From Glandiceps talaboti (taxonomy: Eukaryota; Hemichordata; Enteropneusta; Spengelidae), in contig NC_135564.1 in the NCBI RefSeq assembly GCF_964340395.1, positions 23,352,887-23,416,886 of the forward strand: a stretch of 64,000 bases of DNA, in the 5' to 3' direction. Below are positions 23,396-35,609 of the stretch, piece by piece (the first letter of the stretch is position 1; each line of letters opens with the position of its first letter). Below the pieces are notes generated by a model. That model did no database searches, was not told the DNA's origin, and saw nothing but the letters and a program-made list of their open reading frames with translations. The position numbers and the translations under genes were made by a program.

Positions 23396-23636
23396 ATGTG
23401 TAATACATTGTAATATAGATGTATTGTTAGGTGTACTACACTGTAATATAGATGTATTGTTATGTGTACTACACTGTAATATAGATGTATTGTTATGTGT
23501 ACTACACTGTAATATAGATGTATTGTTATGTGTACTACACTGTAATATAGATGTATTGTTATGTGTACTACACTGTAATATAGATGTATTGTTATGTGTA
23601 CTACACTGTAATATAGATGTATTATTATGCTTGTCT
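23396..23636 (+). repeat. 33-bp minisatellite, about seven units, related to the preceding array
   Basis: The unit 'tgtattgttatgtgtactac' plus 'actgtaatataga' is nearly invariant. It is similar to the adjacent 28/30-bp array (shared 'gtaatata.atgtattgtta'). It abuts the head of family A copy A4 at 23637. Confidence 0.93.
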
Positions 23637-24286
23637 AGCAAAACTGAACTTCTTACGTTCAGTAGTGTTTAGTATAGGCATGGCAAAGTGTCTGTCTCTG
23701 TCTGTCTCTGTCTTAAATTTGTGTGTGGATGTGTGTGTGTGTATGTGTGTAAACAACTCAAAGTCAAAAACCGCTGGCCTGATTGCCATGATCTTTCATA
23801 GGTATAATACCTTGGGTGTCTAGTTGTGAAAGTGTTCAAATCAAACTGATCTTACCACCGATGTGTGGTTTGGTTAAAAAACTTAAACTTAAATCTTGAA
23901 ACTGCATGGTTTATGGGGTTGAAACTTGGTAGGGATGTTTCTGGAATTTTTATTCTGCAGTTATTGTTGAAATCATTTTGACACATTTGGCCCTAGCAAC
24001 CATGACCATGCCCTCAGCAAAGTGAAATGATGATGCATATTACAAAGGTAACATCAGGGACAGATAGTTACGTGAATACAGATTCAAAAATGTATGCAAA
24101 TATGCCTAGCAACAAGACCACACCCACAGCAACACCTACATGTAAATGATGGTTATATTGCAAAGATGAAAACTGAAGGATAGGCAAACTAATAAAGATT
24201 CTACAAATGTATGCAAATTTGCCTAGCAACAAGACCACACCCATAGCAACAGCCCAATGCAGTTGTGCTGTAACGCCATTGGCGCT
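23637..24286 (+). repeat. Family A element, copy A4 (internally shortened)
   Basis: Head (AGCAAAACTGAACTT ... GTTCAGTAGTG) with TG-rich run, a reduced body and three internal units, ending CAGTTGTGCTGTAACGCCATTGGCGCT. Confidence 0.82.
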
Positions 24287-24620
24287 ATTTTTTATATCTT
24301 TTATTATCAAAAAGTGAAAGAAAAAAAAAAGCTACATCAACGTCATCAGTTTTTCAAAACTTTCTAAAACATCATGTTTACTTTTCACTTTTTAGCTAAG
24401 TCAAATCTTAATCAAAATTCATTCTTAGCAGGAACCTCTGTAGGAATACTACAACCTGTATTTGTGGATACTCCACTTGTACCCAGTAGTTATAAAGAGC
24501 TGAACAACTGTGACAGTCTATTTTACTTGTGATCCTTCATGAGCTTCTGTAAAAATAATATTCTGTTCAGAAATTCCAACATCATCTTGACAAAGTTTAC
24601 AAATAGCATAGCCCTTTTTT
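24287..24620. other. No recognised feature
   Basis: Nothing identifiable. Confidence 0.4.
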
Positions 24621-25572
24621 GGCACAACTGAATTGGAGTTGAGTAGTGCTATAATCATAGTAGAGTATGATGTGTGTGTGTGTGTGTGTGTAAACTATGT
24701 AAAATAAAAAAAAACCACTATACTGATTGCCTTGATGAGGACATTACTTTAGGTGTCTAGTTAGGAAATTGTTCAAAGCATATCACAGGTGTGTGTGTGT
24801 GTGATTTGGGTCAAAAATATCATTTTGTAAAGAAGTACTTTTCAGATTGGTCTGAAATTTGATGGAAACATTCATAGAATGTGGAGAATTGTTCATGATA
24901 TGTTAATCCCATCAGTGATATGCAAATTGAGTAAAAAAATATCAAATTTTGTCAAAAATCTGTATCTTGGAAAACTACCTGGTGAATGGGGCTCATATTT
25001 TGTGAGGGTGTTCCTGGAAGTGTTATTCTGCAAATATTGTTCAATTTAATTTTACACAACTGGCTCTGGCAACCATGACCACACCTTAGCAACAGTCAAA
25101 TGATAAATTCTATTGCAAAGATAAAAACAGGGATGGATAGTTAAGTGGATAAACAACAAAATCATGCCCATAGCAACAGCCACATGATAATGTATATTGC
25201 AAAGATAACAGGGGTGGGTAAACATTCAAAAGATATATGCAAATATGCCTAGCAACAAGACCACACCCATAGCCAAATGGTGGTGTATATAATTGCCAAG
25301 ATAAAAATAGGGATTAATAGAGAAGTGGATAGATATTCTAATAATGAACAGTCATAATATATTGCATCAAGACCATGCTTACAACAACCAAATGATTGAT
25401 TGTGTATATTGCAAGATGAAAATAGGTATGGTTAGGCAAATGAATGCAAAAATTGACATAATTGACCCAGCAACAAAGAGACTGCCAGGGCCAAAAGTAA
25501 AATGATGGTGTATATAAACATTTTAAAATAACAACAAAAACTATACAGTTGTGCTACAGTACCATGGGCACT
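24621..25572 (+). repeat. Family A element, copy A5 (most diverged)
   Basis: Head GGCACAACTGAATTGG ... TTGAGTAGTGCTATAA, TG run at about 24671-24689, several internal units, and end CAGTTGTGCTACAGTACCATGGGC. Confidence 0.78.
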
Positions 25573-26162
25573 GTGTTTTCTGCACATTGTGCATTTACTA
25601 CATTTCCATAAAATCTTGGCAAAGAAGATGACATTTTCTCTGGTAGTTCACCCCATTTGCATGTTGTTATGAAATGCTTGCTGTATCAACTAACTGAAAA
25701 TACAACTGTGGCAACACAGAGAAATGTAGCACCATTACTGATTCAAATAGATGTTTAACCTGACACTTACAGGGTGATCTAAGGTATATTTTAAACCCCC
25801 CCCCCCCCCCAACATCATAATCTTTCACAGTGTACTTTTCGAAATGTTCTATTTCCTTCTAAAAATAATTCAATGTGTACAAATATCATCAGGTACAGTA
25901 ACAACTGAGGAGAGATACAGAATCGTAGTGATTGATAATTTAAATATTTCGTCACAACTACTCTCATATAAATGTTAAATATCTACAACCCTAAGCATTC
26001 AAAATGAATTGAGTGATTTCACTTTTGCTTCCCAGTTTAGCTTATTACACAAGTTCTCATTATATCCAAAATAAGCGCCAAACATCTTTATAGTCTTGTT
26101 CCAATTTCAGAAAATGTGAATGCTGTAGCCATTTTTGGATAAAAATTGGAGAGCAATTTTTT
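25573..26162. other. No recognised gene; poly-C tract
   Basis: A C-run lies at about 25796-25810. Otherwise this is AT-rich non-coding sequence. Confidence 0.45.
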
Positions 26163-28500
26163 TAGCTCCGCTGTCAGCGAAAGCTGAAAGCGTAGCTTTA
26201 GGTATAGGTGGGTATTGAGGTATAGAGAGTAGAGTGAATCATAGGTGTCCGTCAAACTTTTATATTTTTACTATCTACTCCGGAAGTGACAGTCGGAATT
26301 CTTCGATATTTGGTGTGCATGTTCCCTGGGGGGAGGCTATTCAGATTTGTTCATGCCAAGTTGATCTGTGCCATTTTCAATTTTTTATGATTTTTTTTCA
26401 TAAAATGTCATTTTCATCAACTCCTTGAAAACCTCTTATTAGATTGCTTTGATATCTGGCGTGTTGATGCGCAGGGGGTAGCTTACTCAGGTTTGTTAAT
26501 TTCAAGTCAGCACATCTTCATTTTTATTTTTTATGATTTTTTTTTTGTAATTTGAAAAAAAAATGAATATGTTAATGAGCATAATGACCGACGCCATATT
26601 GGAAATCAGTCGACGAGACTTTAAGTAAACTGCCACTTTTCAAAAGACACTATTGACGTCAAACAAGCAATGTAATATGTGCTATAGTCATAATTCTACG
26701 CATTGGGCGCCCAAATGCATGAAGTGACAAGCGTTTATTCGAAACAGGGTTGTAAACTTCAGCCAGTCCGCAACGTCCTTATTTGCATACTCTATCCTGA
26801 TTCGACCAGAAGCTGAAGCTGACCTCATTTGACCGGGCGATTTTCCACAGCAAGTAACAACACAGGACGTTCTTGGTACTCACTAAAATCTCACTTCAGA
26901 CCCACTATAAAAATGTGATGTTTTCAGATAACATGTAACTTGTGATTAATTCTATATTGTCGTGCAATTTGGAGTGTGAACCAGAATTAAGACAACTTGC
27001 ATAAGGAAGGCATGCGGTTGAAGTTATGCAAGAGCAGTCTAACTGCGGACTGTGAATCAACCAAATTTTGTTTATTGGCCGACAGTTCACATGTAAAGTT
27101 AAACGACATGAACGTGTCTTGCCATTTCCAAAATGCAAATATTTGGCAAGTAAAAATAATTAAAATAATCACAACTTTAATTTGGCTTCAGACTTTGCAT
27201 TATGTTTTGCGTATCTTACCCCGATGATGTAAATCCGATGAAAAGGTTCTCTCGTCATGTCATCAGTGATCATACCGCGAGGGGCTGCTTTGAGTACGAG
27301 CGAAGTGATAGAGGCATGTTGAGGTATTTTGTTGAGAATTATAAATATTGCGAAATGTCATGTACAAGGTTTAAATACAATGGAATGATGAAAAAAAATG
27401 GCCGAGTCTGCTGACAGGCGCCGCGCCGATCACAAGAAACACTGTAAATTCTTGTAAATTCCATTTTTCTTAGTTTCCGTACGGCGACAACCCCAGGTAC
27501 CCGGATGCACGAGGGACTAACCCGGAAGCAAGTTGTTGTCAGCCATACGTTACAGTGGTAACATCGTCCGAGAAATCGCTGCGTTCAGAGTGTCATTATT
27601 CACAGAATTGTTGTTTTCGAGTGAAAACGCGTCTTGAATTGTATAAATCTAACAAATATAGACATGTCAAGTTATATTTTGAAAGTTGTATCGCTAGTTT
27701 GAGACGATTTTCTCACGTACTATCGAGGCTTACTTGGACTTGGACCTTACTCCAGTTCATCGGGAAGTTTAGCCAGTCCGATAATTCTTTCTGGTTTAGT
27801 TTACAACACTTTTGATCACGCAGATTTTGTTGTTGTGATGAAAAGAAATTTAAAAAAAAAGATCACTTCAACCATTTCGTTGTGTTTTCTTTATGAAAGG
27901 TAATAGAACATGAACGAGTGTTACCACTGTAACGTATGGCTGCCAGAATGACTCTCTTTCGGGTACTTGGCGGGGATTGTCGCCGTCCGGAAACTAAGAT
28001 GGCGATTAATACATTTCTTCCCTATATATATCTACTACAACTTGTACAAGTTGAATGTTGTTGACTTGGTAAATTTGTTAGAAAATTTAAATTCAAATTG
28101 CCTCAAAATTATTTTAGATCCCTAGTTTATTTCATTCATCATTAAAATTTCCCAGGGTTAAAGCTGTAAGACAATGGAATTATTTATAGCCAACCTCAAA
28201 ATCCTCTTTTTTTTCTTTTTCTTGTGTGCATTTCCCAGTCATTTTTTTTCTGAGATTGTGTGCAATTTTTCATAACAGTAGATTTTTGTTATAAAATGGT
28301 GACTGGTATAAAAGTACAATACATTACCAACTTCTGTGTAAAATGTGTTTTACAGTGAGACATCATATGAACCACTAACCACTTTATTGCATCGCTAAAA
28401 CAAAAGTGCATAGTGAAGAGCTGAAGAACTGAACCACTTCTACGTGTCACCAAAATAAAAAATTAAATTAAAAAAAAAACAGCGGAGCTATTCTGACCGA
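26163..28500. mobile_element. Possible 2.3-kb element bounded by 12-bp inverted repeats (family D)
   Basis: TAGCTCCGCTGT at 26163-26174 is matched by its exact complement ACAGCGGAGCTA at 28489-28500. A third copy of the motif lies alone at 61113-61124, so it recurs. The left part holds repeated 'gatatttggtgtgcatgtt ... cagatttgttcat' phrases and long T/A runs. No transposase ORF was seen. A separate foldback lies inside (27461-28002). The bounds are suggestive only, and no target duplication was found. Confidence 0.35.
27461..28002. repeat. Foldback with long inverted arms (about 85-100 bp)
   Basis: The left arm at 27461-27563 (ccatttttcttagtttccg ... cggcgacaa ... gtaccc ... gccatacgttacagtggtaac) pairs with the right arm at 27918-28002 (gttaccactgtaacgtatggc ... 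gggtac ... ttgtcgccg ... ggaaactaagatgg). Outer and inner stem segments are near-perfect and the middle is diverged. The loop of about 355 bp has one 86-codon ORF without recognisable domains. It resembles a MITE or foldback transposon. Confidence 0.75.
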
Positions 28501-30453
28501 TAGGTCGCTTGTTAGGGTAATTTGATGGTGCTGATTCCCCAAAAACATGCCTTCCAAGCAAAATTTTGAGATCCCCCCCCCCCCCCCCCCTCAAATTTGC
28601 ATAGTCTATTTGAGCTACCAGCACCAATTTACGGTTGAATTTTTGAATGTCGGCAAATTTACACAATCTTGTGACAGGTACCAATGCCCATACTAACATC
28701 TTGGTTGTAATTTTTGGCTATAAATGGATTATTTTGGTTTTATTTCTTTTTGTTACGGCTCAATAATGACTTGTATTAATACAAACTCACTGTGTACAGG
28801 TCAGTGGAGGAAAACTTGTGCATGATCGTGGCGATTTTCCAATCGGATTTTCAGCGTAAAATTCAAAATTTCAACATGGAAGCAAAACTGTCTCCCCTAT
28901 CATCGTTTACAATGTAAATAAAAGGTGCTGTTCGTAGAAATTTCCACTAAATTTTTAGTGTCGATACATTGTTTTATACAAGGACATGGCTGCGTGAACT
29001 CAAAACAGTTTATGTATGGATCAGATTGCCGCAACGTTAGTTCAAAGTTCCGACTGCATATTTGCAAGTATGTCGGCAAAAAGCGCCACTTTGGCATCCC
29101 GATTTGGACTCGCATACTTCCAACTTGTGGTCATTTTTTATTGATTTTGGGCATAAATTTAGTGGTAATTTTTTGTTGTTCTGTCAAATATGAATTAAAT
29201 TTACTCAAACTAACTTTTCAAAAGGTATTGAGGTGACGACTTCAGACATTTTAGTACACTTTCATTGCCGGTGCGGCACAGACTATTGCGTCATAATCGG
29301 ATTAGTGAGTTGTTAATTAATTTCGTTCAAATTATTATGACTGAAAATAACATTTTTTATCAAATTTTCGCTCATTTTAACCATATAACCAGAATATAGT
29401 AGTTTTGTGGGAACATGAATGTAGGTATTTTGTATTTTATTTGTAATATAAATGTATTGTTTATTTGTGATATGACAATAAATAACCAACACACAGTTTT
29501 TTTAATGAAATGTTATCATTTTAACCCAAATTCTAGCTGTATATGTGATGTTTGGATGTGTGTAATTGGAAGTGTAATGTAGAAAATTTATTTGGCTTTA
29601 AAATTTTCAAAGATTAGGCAATTCTAAGTATTTTTATATCAATTTGATAACATAACACTCACTTATATACTTTTATCATGTGTATGCTAATGAGGGGCCT
29701 AGTGGATAGCATACAGTCCCATGGGGAGAATAGTGGTGAAAGAGTTTTAAGTTGAAATGTTACGACAGTTCCTCAGTAACCTTTACATGAAATTAAAATA
29801 ATCATACATCAAGGTTTACATGAAATTAAAACTAACAAGTAAATGGGTAAATGATACAAATAAACAAAAACATACACATTAAGCACTTTAGGGAACTGTG
29901 TCTTCTACTATTTAAGAATTTATCAGGTAGACATTATTTTGCCTAGAGTGTGCTACAAACCTGTCTTTGCAGAGACTAGAGGGTTTCTTCATTATAAAGC
30001 TGTATGATACATAGACACTGTATTTTTCATTATGCTGCATTTTTAACAATGTAGAAATGTACTTGATCATAATCATTTTATGTAAAAGATAAAAAATGCA
30101 TAGAATTTTCCTCACTGAATGGAAAATATCACGAACAAGGAAAACTGCAGGGATTTGATAATCAAAAACTTAGTAGACACTGCAGATGCTGTATTGAATT
30201 AGAAATTATAAAAGGCTCCACAGAGTCTGGAAATACTGAGGAAGATTTTATCACGGATATTAACTTTTACGGAGACCATTGGTACAGAATTTATAACAGT
30301 CTCATTACTGAAGAAGTAATTTATCTATCTCCTCTGGTTACCTGAATACCTGTTATAGAATTGCGTTTGTGTTGCCATCCACAATAAAACAGCAACATAT
30401 AAGATAGCATAGGACAGGAGTACAGCTTAGATATTACTGTACTTTGATTGTCA
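28501..30453. other. No recognised gene; poly-C tract
   Basis: A C-run lies at about 28574-28590. A stretch at about 29439-29462 (tttgtaatataaatgtattg) matches the core of the 22.5-kb minisatellite unit. No coding signal can be supported. Confidence 0.45.
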
Positions 30454-32357
30454 ATTACATACAGCATACATATACACTATATTACATACAGCATACATAT
30501 ACACTATATTACATACAGCATACATATACACTATATTACATACAGCATACATGTACACCATTACATACAGCATACATGTACACTATATTACATACAGCAT
30601 ACACATACACTATATTACATACAGCATACATGTGTACACCATTACATACAGCATACATGTACACTATATTACATACAGCATACACATACACTATATTACA
30701 TACAGCATACATGTGTACACCATTACATACAGCATACATGTACACTATATTACATACAGCATACATATACACTATTACATACAGCATACATGTACACTAT
30801 ATTACATACAGCATACATGTACACTATACAGCATACATATTCACTATTACATACAGCATACATGTACACTATATTACATACAGCATACATGTACACTATA
30901 TTACATACAGCATACATGTACACTATATTACATATACACTATTACATACAGCATACATGTACACTATATTACATACAGCATACATGTACACTATATTACA
31001 TACAGCATACATGTACACTATTACATATCATACATATACACTATATTACATACAGCATACATATACACTATTACATACAGCATACATATACACTATATTA
31101 CATACAGCATACATGTACACTATATACAGCATACATGTACACTATTACATACAGCATACATGTACACTATTACATACAGCATACATGTACACTATATTAC
31201 ATACAGCATACATATACACTATTACATACAGCATGCATTATACACTATTACATACAGCATACATGTACACTATATACAGCATACATTGTACACTATATTA
31301 CATACAGCATACATATACACTATTACATACAGCATGCATTATACACTATTACATACAGCATACATGTACACTATATACAGCATACATTGTACACTATTAC
31401 ATACAGCATACATGTACACTATTAAAAACAGCATACATGTACACTATATTACATACAGCATACATGTACACTATTACATACAGCATACATGTACACTATT
31501 ACATACAGCATACATATATACACTATTACATACAGCATACATGTACACTATTACATACAGCATACATGTACACTATTACATACAGCATACATGTACACTA
31601 TTACATACAGCATACATGTACACTATTACATACAGCATACATGTACACTATATTACATACAGCATACATGTACACTATATTACATACAGCATACATGTAC
31701 ACTATATTACATACAGCATACATATACACTATTACATACAGCATACATGTACACTATTATACAGCATACATGTACACTATTACATACAGCATACATGTAC
31801 ACTATATATTACATACAGCATACATGTACACTATTACATACAGCATACATATACACTATTACATACAGCATACATGTACACTATTACATACAGCATACAT
31901 ATACACTATATTACATACAGCATACATGTACACTATTACATACAGCATACATATACACTATATTACATACAGCATACATATACACTATTACATACAGCAT
32001 ACATGTACACTATACAGCATACATATACACTATATTACATACAGCATACATGTACACTATATTACATACAGCATACATGTACACTATTACATACAGCATA
32101 CATGTACACTATATTACATACAGCATACATATACACTATATTACATACAGCATACATGTACACTATTACATACAGCATACATGTACACTATATTACATAC
32201 AGCATACATATACACTATTACATACAGCATACATGTACACTTTATTACATACAGCATACATGTACACTATATTACATACAGCATACATGTACACTATATT
32301 ACATACAGCATACATGTACACTATATTACATACAGCATACATGTACACTATATTACA
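30454..32357 (+). repeat. 25/27-bp minisatellite, about 73 units, open in all three forward frames
   Basis: The unit is 'acatacagcatacat' then '(g/a)tacactat(at)t', giving 25- and 27-bp forms plus shorter ones. The consensus has no stop in any forward frame, so overlapping ORFs of up to 668 codons cover the array. They are Tyr/Thr/His/Ile-rich peptides with no other content except about 30 codons of flank. I treat them as artefacts of composition. Confidence 0.95.
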
Positions 32358-33324
32358 TCTTGTATATTGCAGTGTAAGAGCTGCTTAATGGAGAGATCTA
32401 ACACGAAAATGTCAATTACAAGAGATTTAGAGATTCTTGTAGATGAATAATTTTTCTTTAACAAAGACAGTAACTAATGAGTATCATGCTAAAAACAAAC
32501 TTTTCCACCCTCATATTCACTTGTGATGAATAATAATGAGACAGTGAGTAATATGTATATATAATTTAAAATAGGGTCATTGCAGTTTCATTATTGTATC
32601 TTTACCTTTCAAATAATAATGATGTAATTATGATTAATGAAGCCATTAAAATACTTGCAGTAGTAGTTACTGTGTAAGCCTACTGTCAGAATGATTTGTG
32701 TCGGTTTAATTGTGGAGTGTTTTATGTCTCCTCTCAGTAATCTCACATTCTGATTGGTCGAGAGCACTCAGATATGCACCCATATTTTGTTTGTCATATC
32801 ATATCCTCACTGCAATTCCCCTTGTCAAGTTAAGTGTAAACCGTACACAGCATCATCGCTTGAAAACATCAGTTTAGTGTCACAAGAATCCTCAAAATTC
32901 AACAACAGAACGGCAAAAGTGCAGAGATGAAACATGCACGGTCGTCACACGATAGTAAACTTGAATTCCTATAGCTGGTAAAAATATCAAAATTAACGCC
33001 ACAGCTACAGAAGATGCAATTTTTGCTTAACGAGAACACTGAAAGCAAATAATGTACATTTCTGCACACACAACTGAGTTTATGAGCTTTTTACTCAATT
33101 CTTACAAAAAACTTGGATTGATCTATTTTAGTATATTGTTAATGTTGATGCATGCCTTCTATGACATTGCAATTTAATAACTGGTTTCTTTCGTAAAGCA
33201 GGAAGCAGAGAGCAGATCTCCTCAGTTTTGGTGAAGTTTGCATTTTGCATGATGAGTTGAAACAAACTATCAGAGCTGAAATTTAAGCTTTACCAAAGTG
33301 TGTTTTATATTTAAATGATTTGTT
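32358..33324. other. No recognised feature
   Basis: A CCAAT-type inverted box (ctgattggtcg, about 32749) is present, but there is nothing else to suggest a promoter. Confidence 0.4.
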
Positions 33325-33373
33325 AGCACAACTGAACTGAGGTTCAGTAGTGCTATAGGGATCGCCTGGCGTC

Positions 33374-33404
<31 letters not shown>

Positions 33405-34571
33405 AAACAATTTAAAGTCAAAAACCGCTGAACCGATTGTCATGATATTTGTTGGGTCCATTACCTTGGGTGTCTAGTTGGGAAATTGTTCAAATCAAAA
33501 TGATCTTACCAACGGTTTGTGATTTCGGTCAAAAAATGTGATTTTGGGTCAAAAAACTTAAACTAAAAAACTACTGGGCATATTGGGCTGAAATTTAGGT
33601 TAAACATTATTCAGGATGTTTTTACTAAGAATTGTTCATGACATGATGGTCCCATCAGTGATATGCAAATTAGGGCTAAAATGTGTCTTTTTGGTCAAAA
33701 ATCTATAATTCCAAAACCAGTGAGCTGATTGGGCTGAAATTTAATGGGAATGCATCTAGGGATGTATGGAAGAAGAAATATTAAGCATACAATGATTCCA
33801 TGAGTGATATGCAAATTAGGTGTAAAAATGTTCATTTTTGGTCAAAAACTCAAAAAGCACTTGGTCAATGAGTCTGAAACTTGGTGAGATGTTTCAGAAA
33901 CTGTTATTCTGCAAATTTCTTCAAAATATTTTGACAAAATTGGCCCTAGCAACCATGACGACGCTCTTAGCAACAACTAAATGGCTTTATATTTTGGTCA
34001 GGTAACAACATCGTCTAGTAGGCAAGTGAGTAAACATTCAAAACATATATGCAAATACCCTAGCAACCATGACCACGCCCATAGCAACAGCCAAACGGTG
34101 GTGTATTTCACAAAGATAACAGGGATTAATAGACAATTGAATATTCCAAAAATGTATGTAAATTTGCCTAGCAACAAGACCACGCCCATAGCAACAGCCA
34201 AATAATGACGTATATTGCAAAGATAACAACAGGAATAGAAAGACAAATGAATAAACATTCAAAAAATGTATGCAAATGTGCCTAGCAACAAGACCATGCC
34301 CATAGCAACAGCCAAATGATTACATATTGCAAAGATAATATCAGGAATTCATACACAGGTGAACAAAAACATTTAAAAATGTATGCAAATATATCTAGCA
34401 ACATGGCCACGCCTGTAGCAACAGCCAAATGGTCGCGTATATCGCAAAGATAGCAACATGGTTGGATAGGCAACTGGATTCAGCAAATGAACACCTATTG
34501 TTAGCATGGACTAGCATATGGATAAACATTTTTAAAAACTGTACAGTTGTGCTACAATGCCATTGGTGGTA
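33325..34571 (+). repeat. Family A element, copy A6 (near full length)
   Basis: Head AGCACAACTGAACTGAGG hairpin, (TG)n at about 33379-33405, a body of about three 'gggctgaaattt ... gtgatatgcaaattagg' units, then about five internal 115-bp units. It ends CAGTTGTGCTACAATGCCATTGGTGGT. It is very similar to A7 and A8. Confidence 0.88.
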
Positions 34572-34589
34572 TATTTTTGTATACAATAT

Positions 34590-34915
34590 TATTTATGCAA
34601 ACCCTTACCAATGCATTTTAAGAATTTAATAGCTAAATATAGATTGTCTTCACAGAGTTTAGCCATAGAAACCGGACGCTATCAAGGTACAGCCAGGAGT
34701 TTGAGAAATTGCCCAAAATGTAATGACATTGAGGATGAGTTCCATTTTGTTCTTAATTGTTCTTTTTAAACCGACCTTCACTCCAAATACATTAAACCAT
34801 ATTATTAAACCATCTATTTTGAAATTTGTACAGTTATTCTCTGTCCGTAATATAAAACAAATGTATGATTTAGGAAAATTCTTAAGACATACAGAAAATT
34901 TAAGAATCATGTAAG
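34590..34915 (+). pseudogene. Retroelement ORF C-terminal fragment (Cys/His-rich)
   Basis: The forward reading has NLIAKYRLSSQSLAIETGRY, then CPKCN, a short acidic IEDEFHF and LNC, which gives a C-x2-C ... H ... C pattern. It is followed after a stop by a decayed region ending near 34915. This resembles the C-terminal zinc-binding segment found after the RT in many invertebrate non-LTR elements. It starts right after the 3' end of family A copy A6, so A6 may have inserted in it. Stops make it non-functional. The family assignment is by motif memory only. Confidence 0.55.
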
Positions 34916-35036
34916 ATATTATTTGCAACATACTTCTCTTTTTCATTCCCCATATATTGTCCTGTGTAAGTCATATAAGTTTTGTTTGGTTTTGTATGTT
35001 ACAGATGAGCAGTAACGCTCCAATCAATAATTGTTA

Positions 35037-35395
35037 TTTAAACTGCATGGTGAATGGGTTTAAACTTTGTGGGGATGTTTCTGGAGGCAATTGGCAGTAG
35101 CAACCATGACCATGCCCTTTGCAACTGTGGAAATGATGATGTATATTATCCAAAGATAACGACAGGGATGGGTAGGTAAGTGTATAAATATCTAAAAAAA
35201 ATGTATGCAAATATACCTAGCTAAAGGACCACACCCATAGCAATGGCTAAATGATGGTTTATATTGCAAAGATGAAAACTGGGAAGGGTAAGCAAACTAT
35301 AATGATTTAAAGATGTATGCAAATATGCCTAGCAACAAGACCAAAATCAACAGTCAACTACAGCTGTGCTACAGTGTCATTGGTAGTATTTTTAA
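35037..35395 (+). repeat. Family A element, 3' part only
   Basis: It starts mid-body (actgcatggtgaatggg) and has two to three internal units and the end CAGCTGTGCTACAGTGTCATTGG. The 5' head is absent. Confidence 0.78.
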
Positions 35396-35609
35396 TGTAC
35401 GAAGTCACGATGTTATCATCCCATAAAGTAATGCTTGCAGCAGTATTTGGTCCTGTGATACATCCCAACCTTATGTTAACCATCTGTCAGACATCTCAAA
35501 ACGTATATGGTGTGTACTTGTAGTAATTTTGTATCAGGTTAACAAATGCATTTGATGATGTGAAATTCAATGGTGAAATGATAGATTTTGAAGACTGTGA
35601 ATGGAAAAG
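35396..35609. other. No recognised feature
   Basis: Short non-coding stretch. Confidence 0.4.

Noticed and set aside
28100-28200. RT C-terminal remnant (phrase similar to FPRVKAVRQWNYL)
   Set aside because: The match is a dozen residues with a stop straight after, too little to call.
30444-32450. 668-codon open frame on the + strand
   Set aside because: It lies almost wholly in a 25/27-bp minisatellite that has no stops in any forward frame, and two other frames are equally open.
32745-32760. CCAAT-box promoter
   Set aside because: A single ATTGG motif with no TATA box, start region or downstream coding sequence.
33981-34262. ORFs across family A internal units
   Set aside because: The same readings recur in every copy with frameshifts and stops, and nothing suggests selection on protein.
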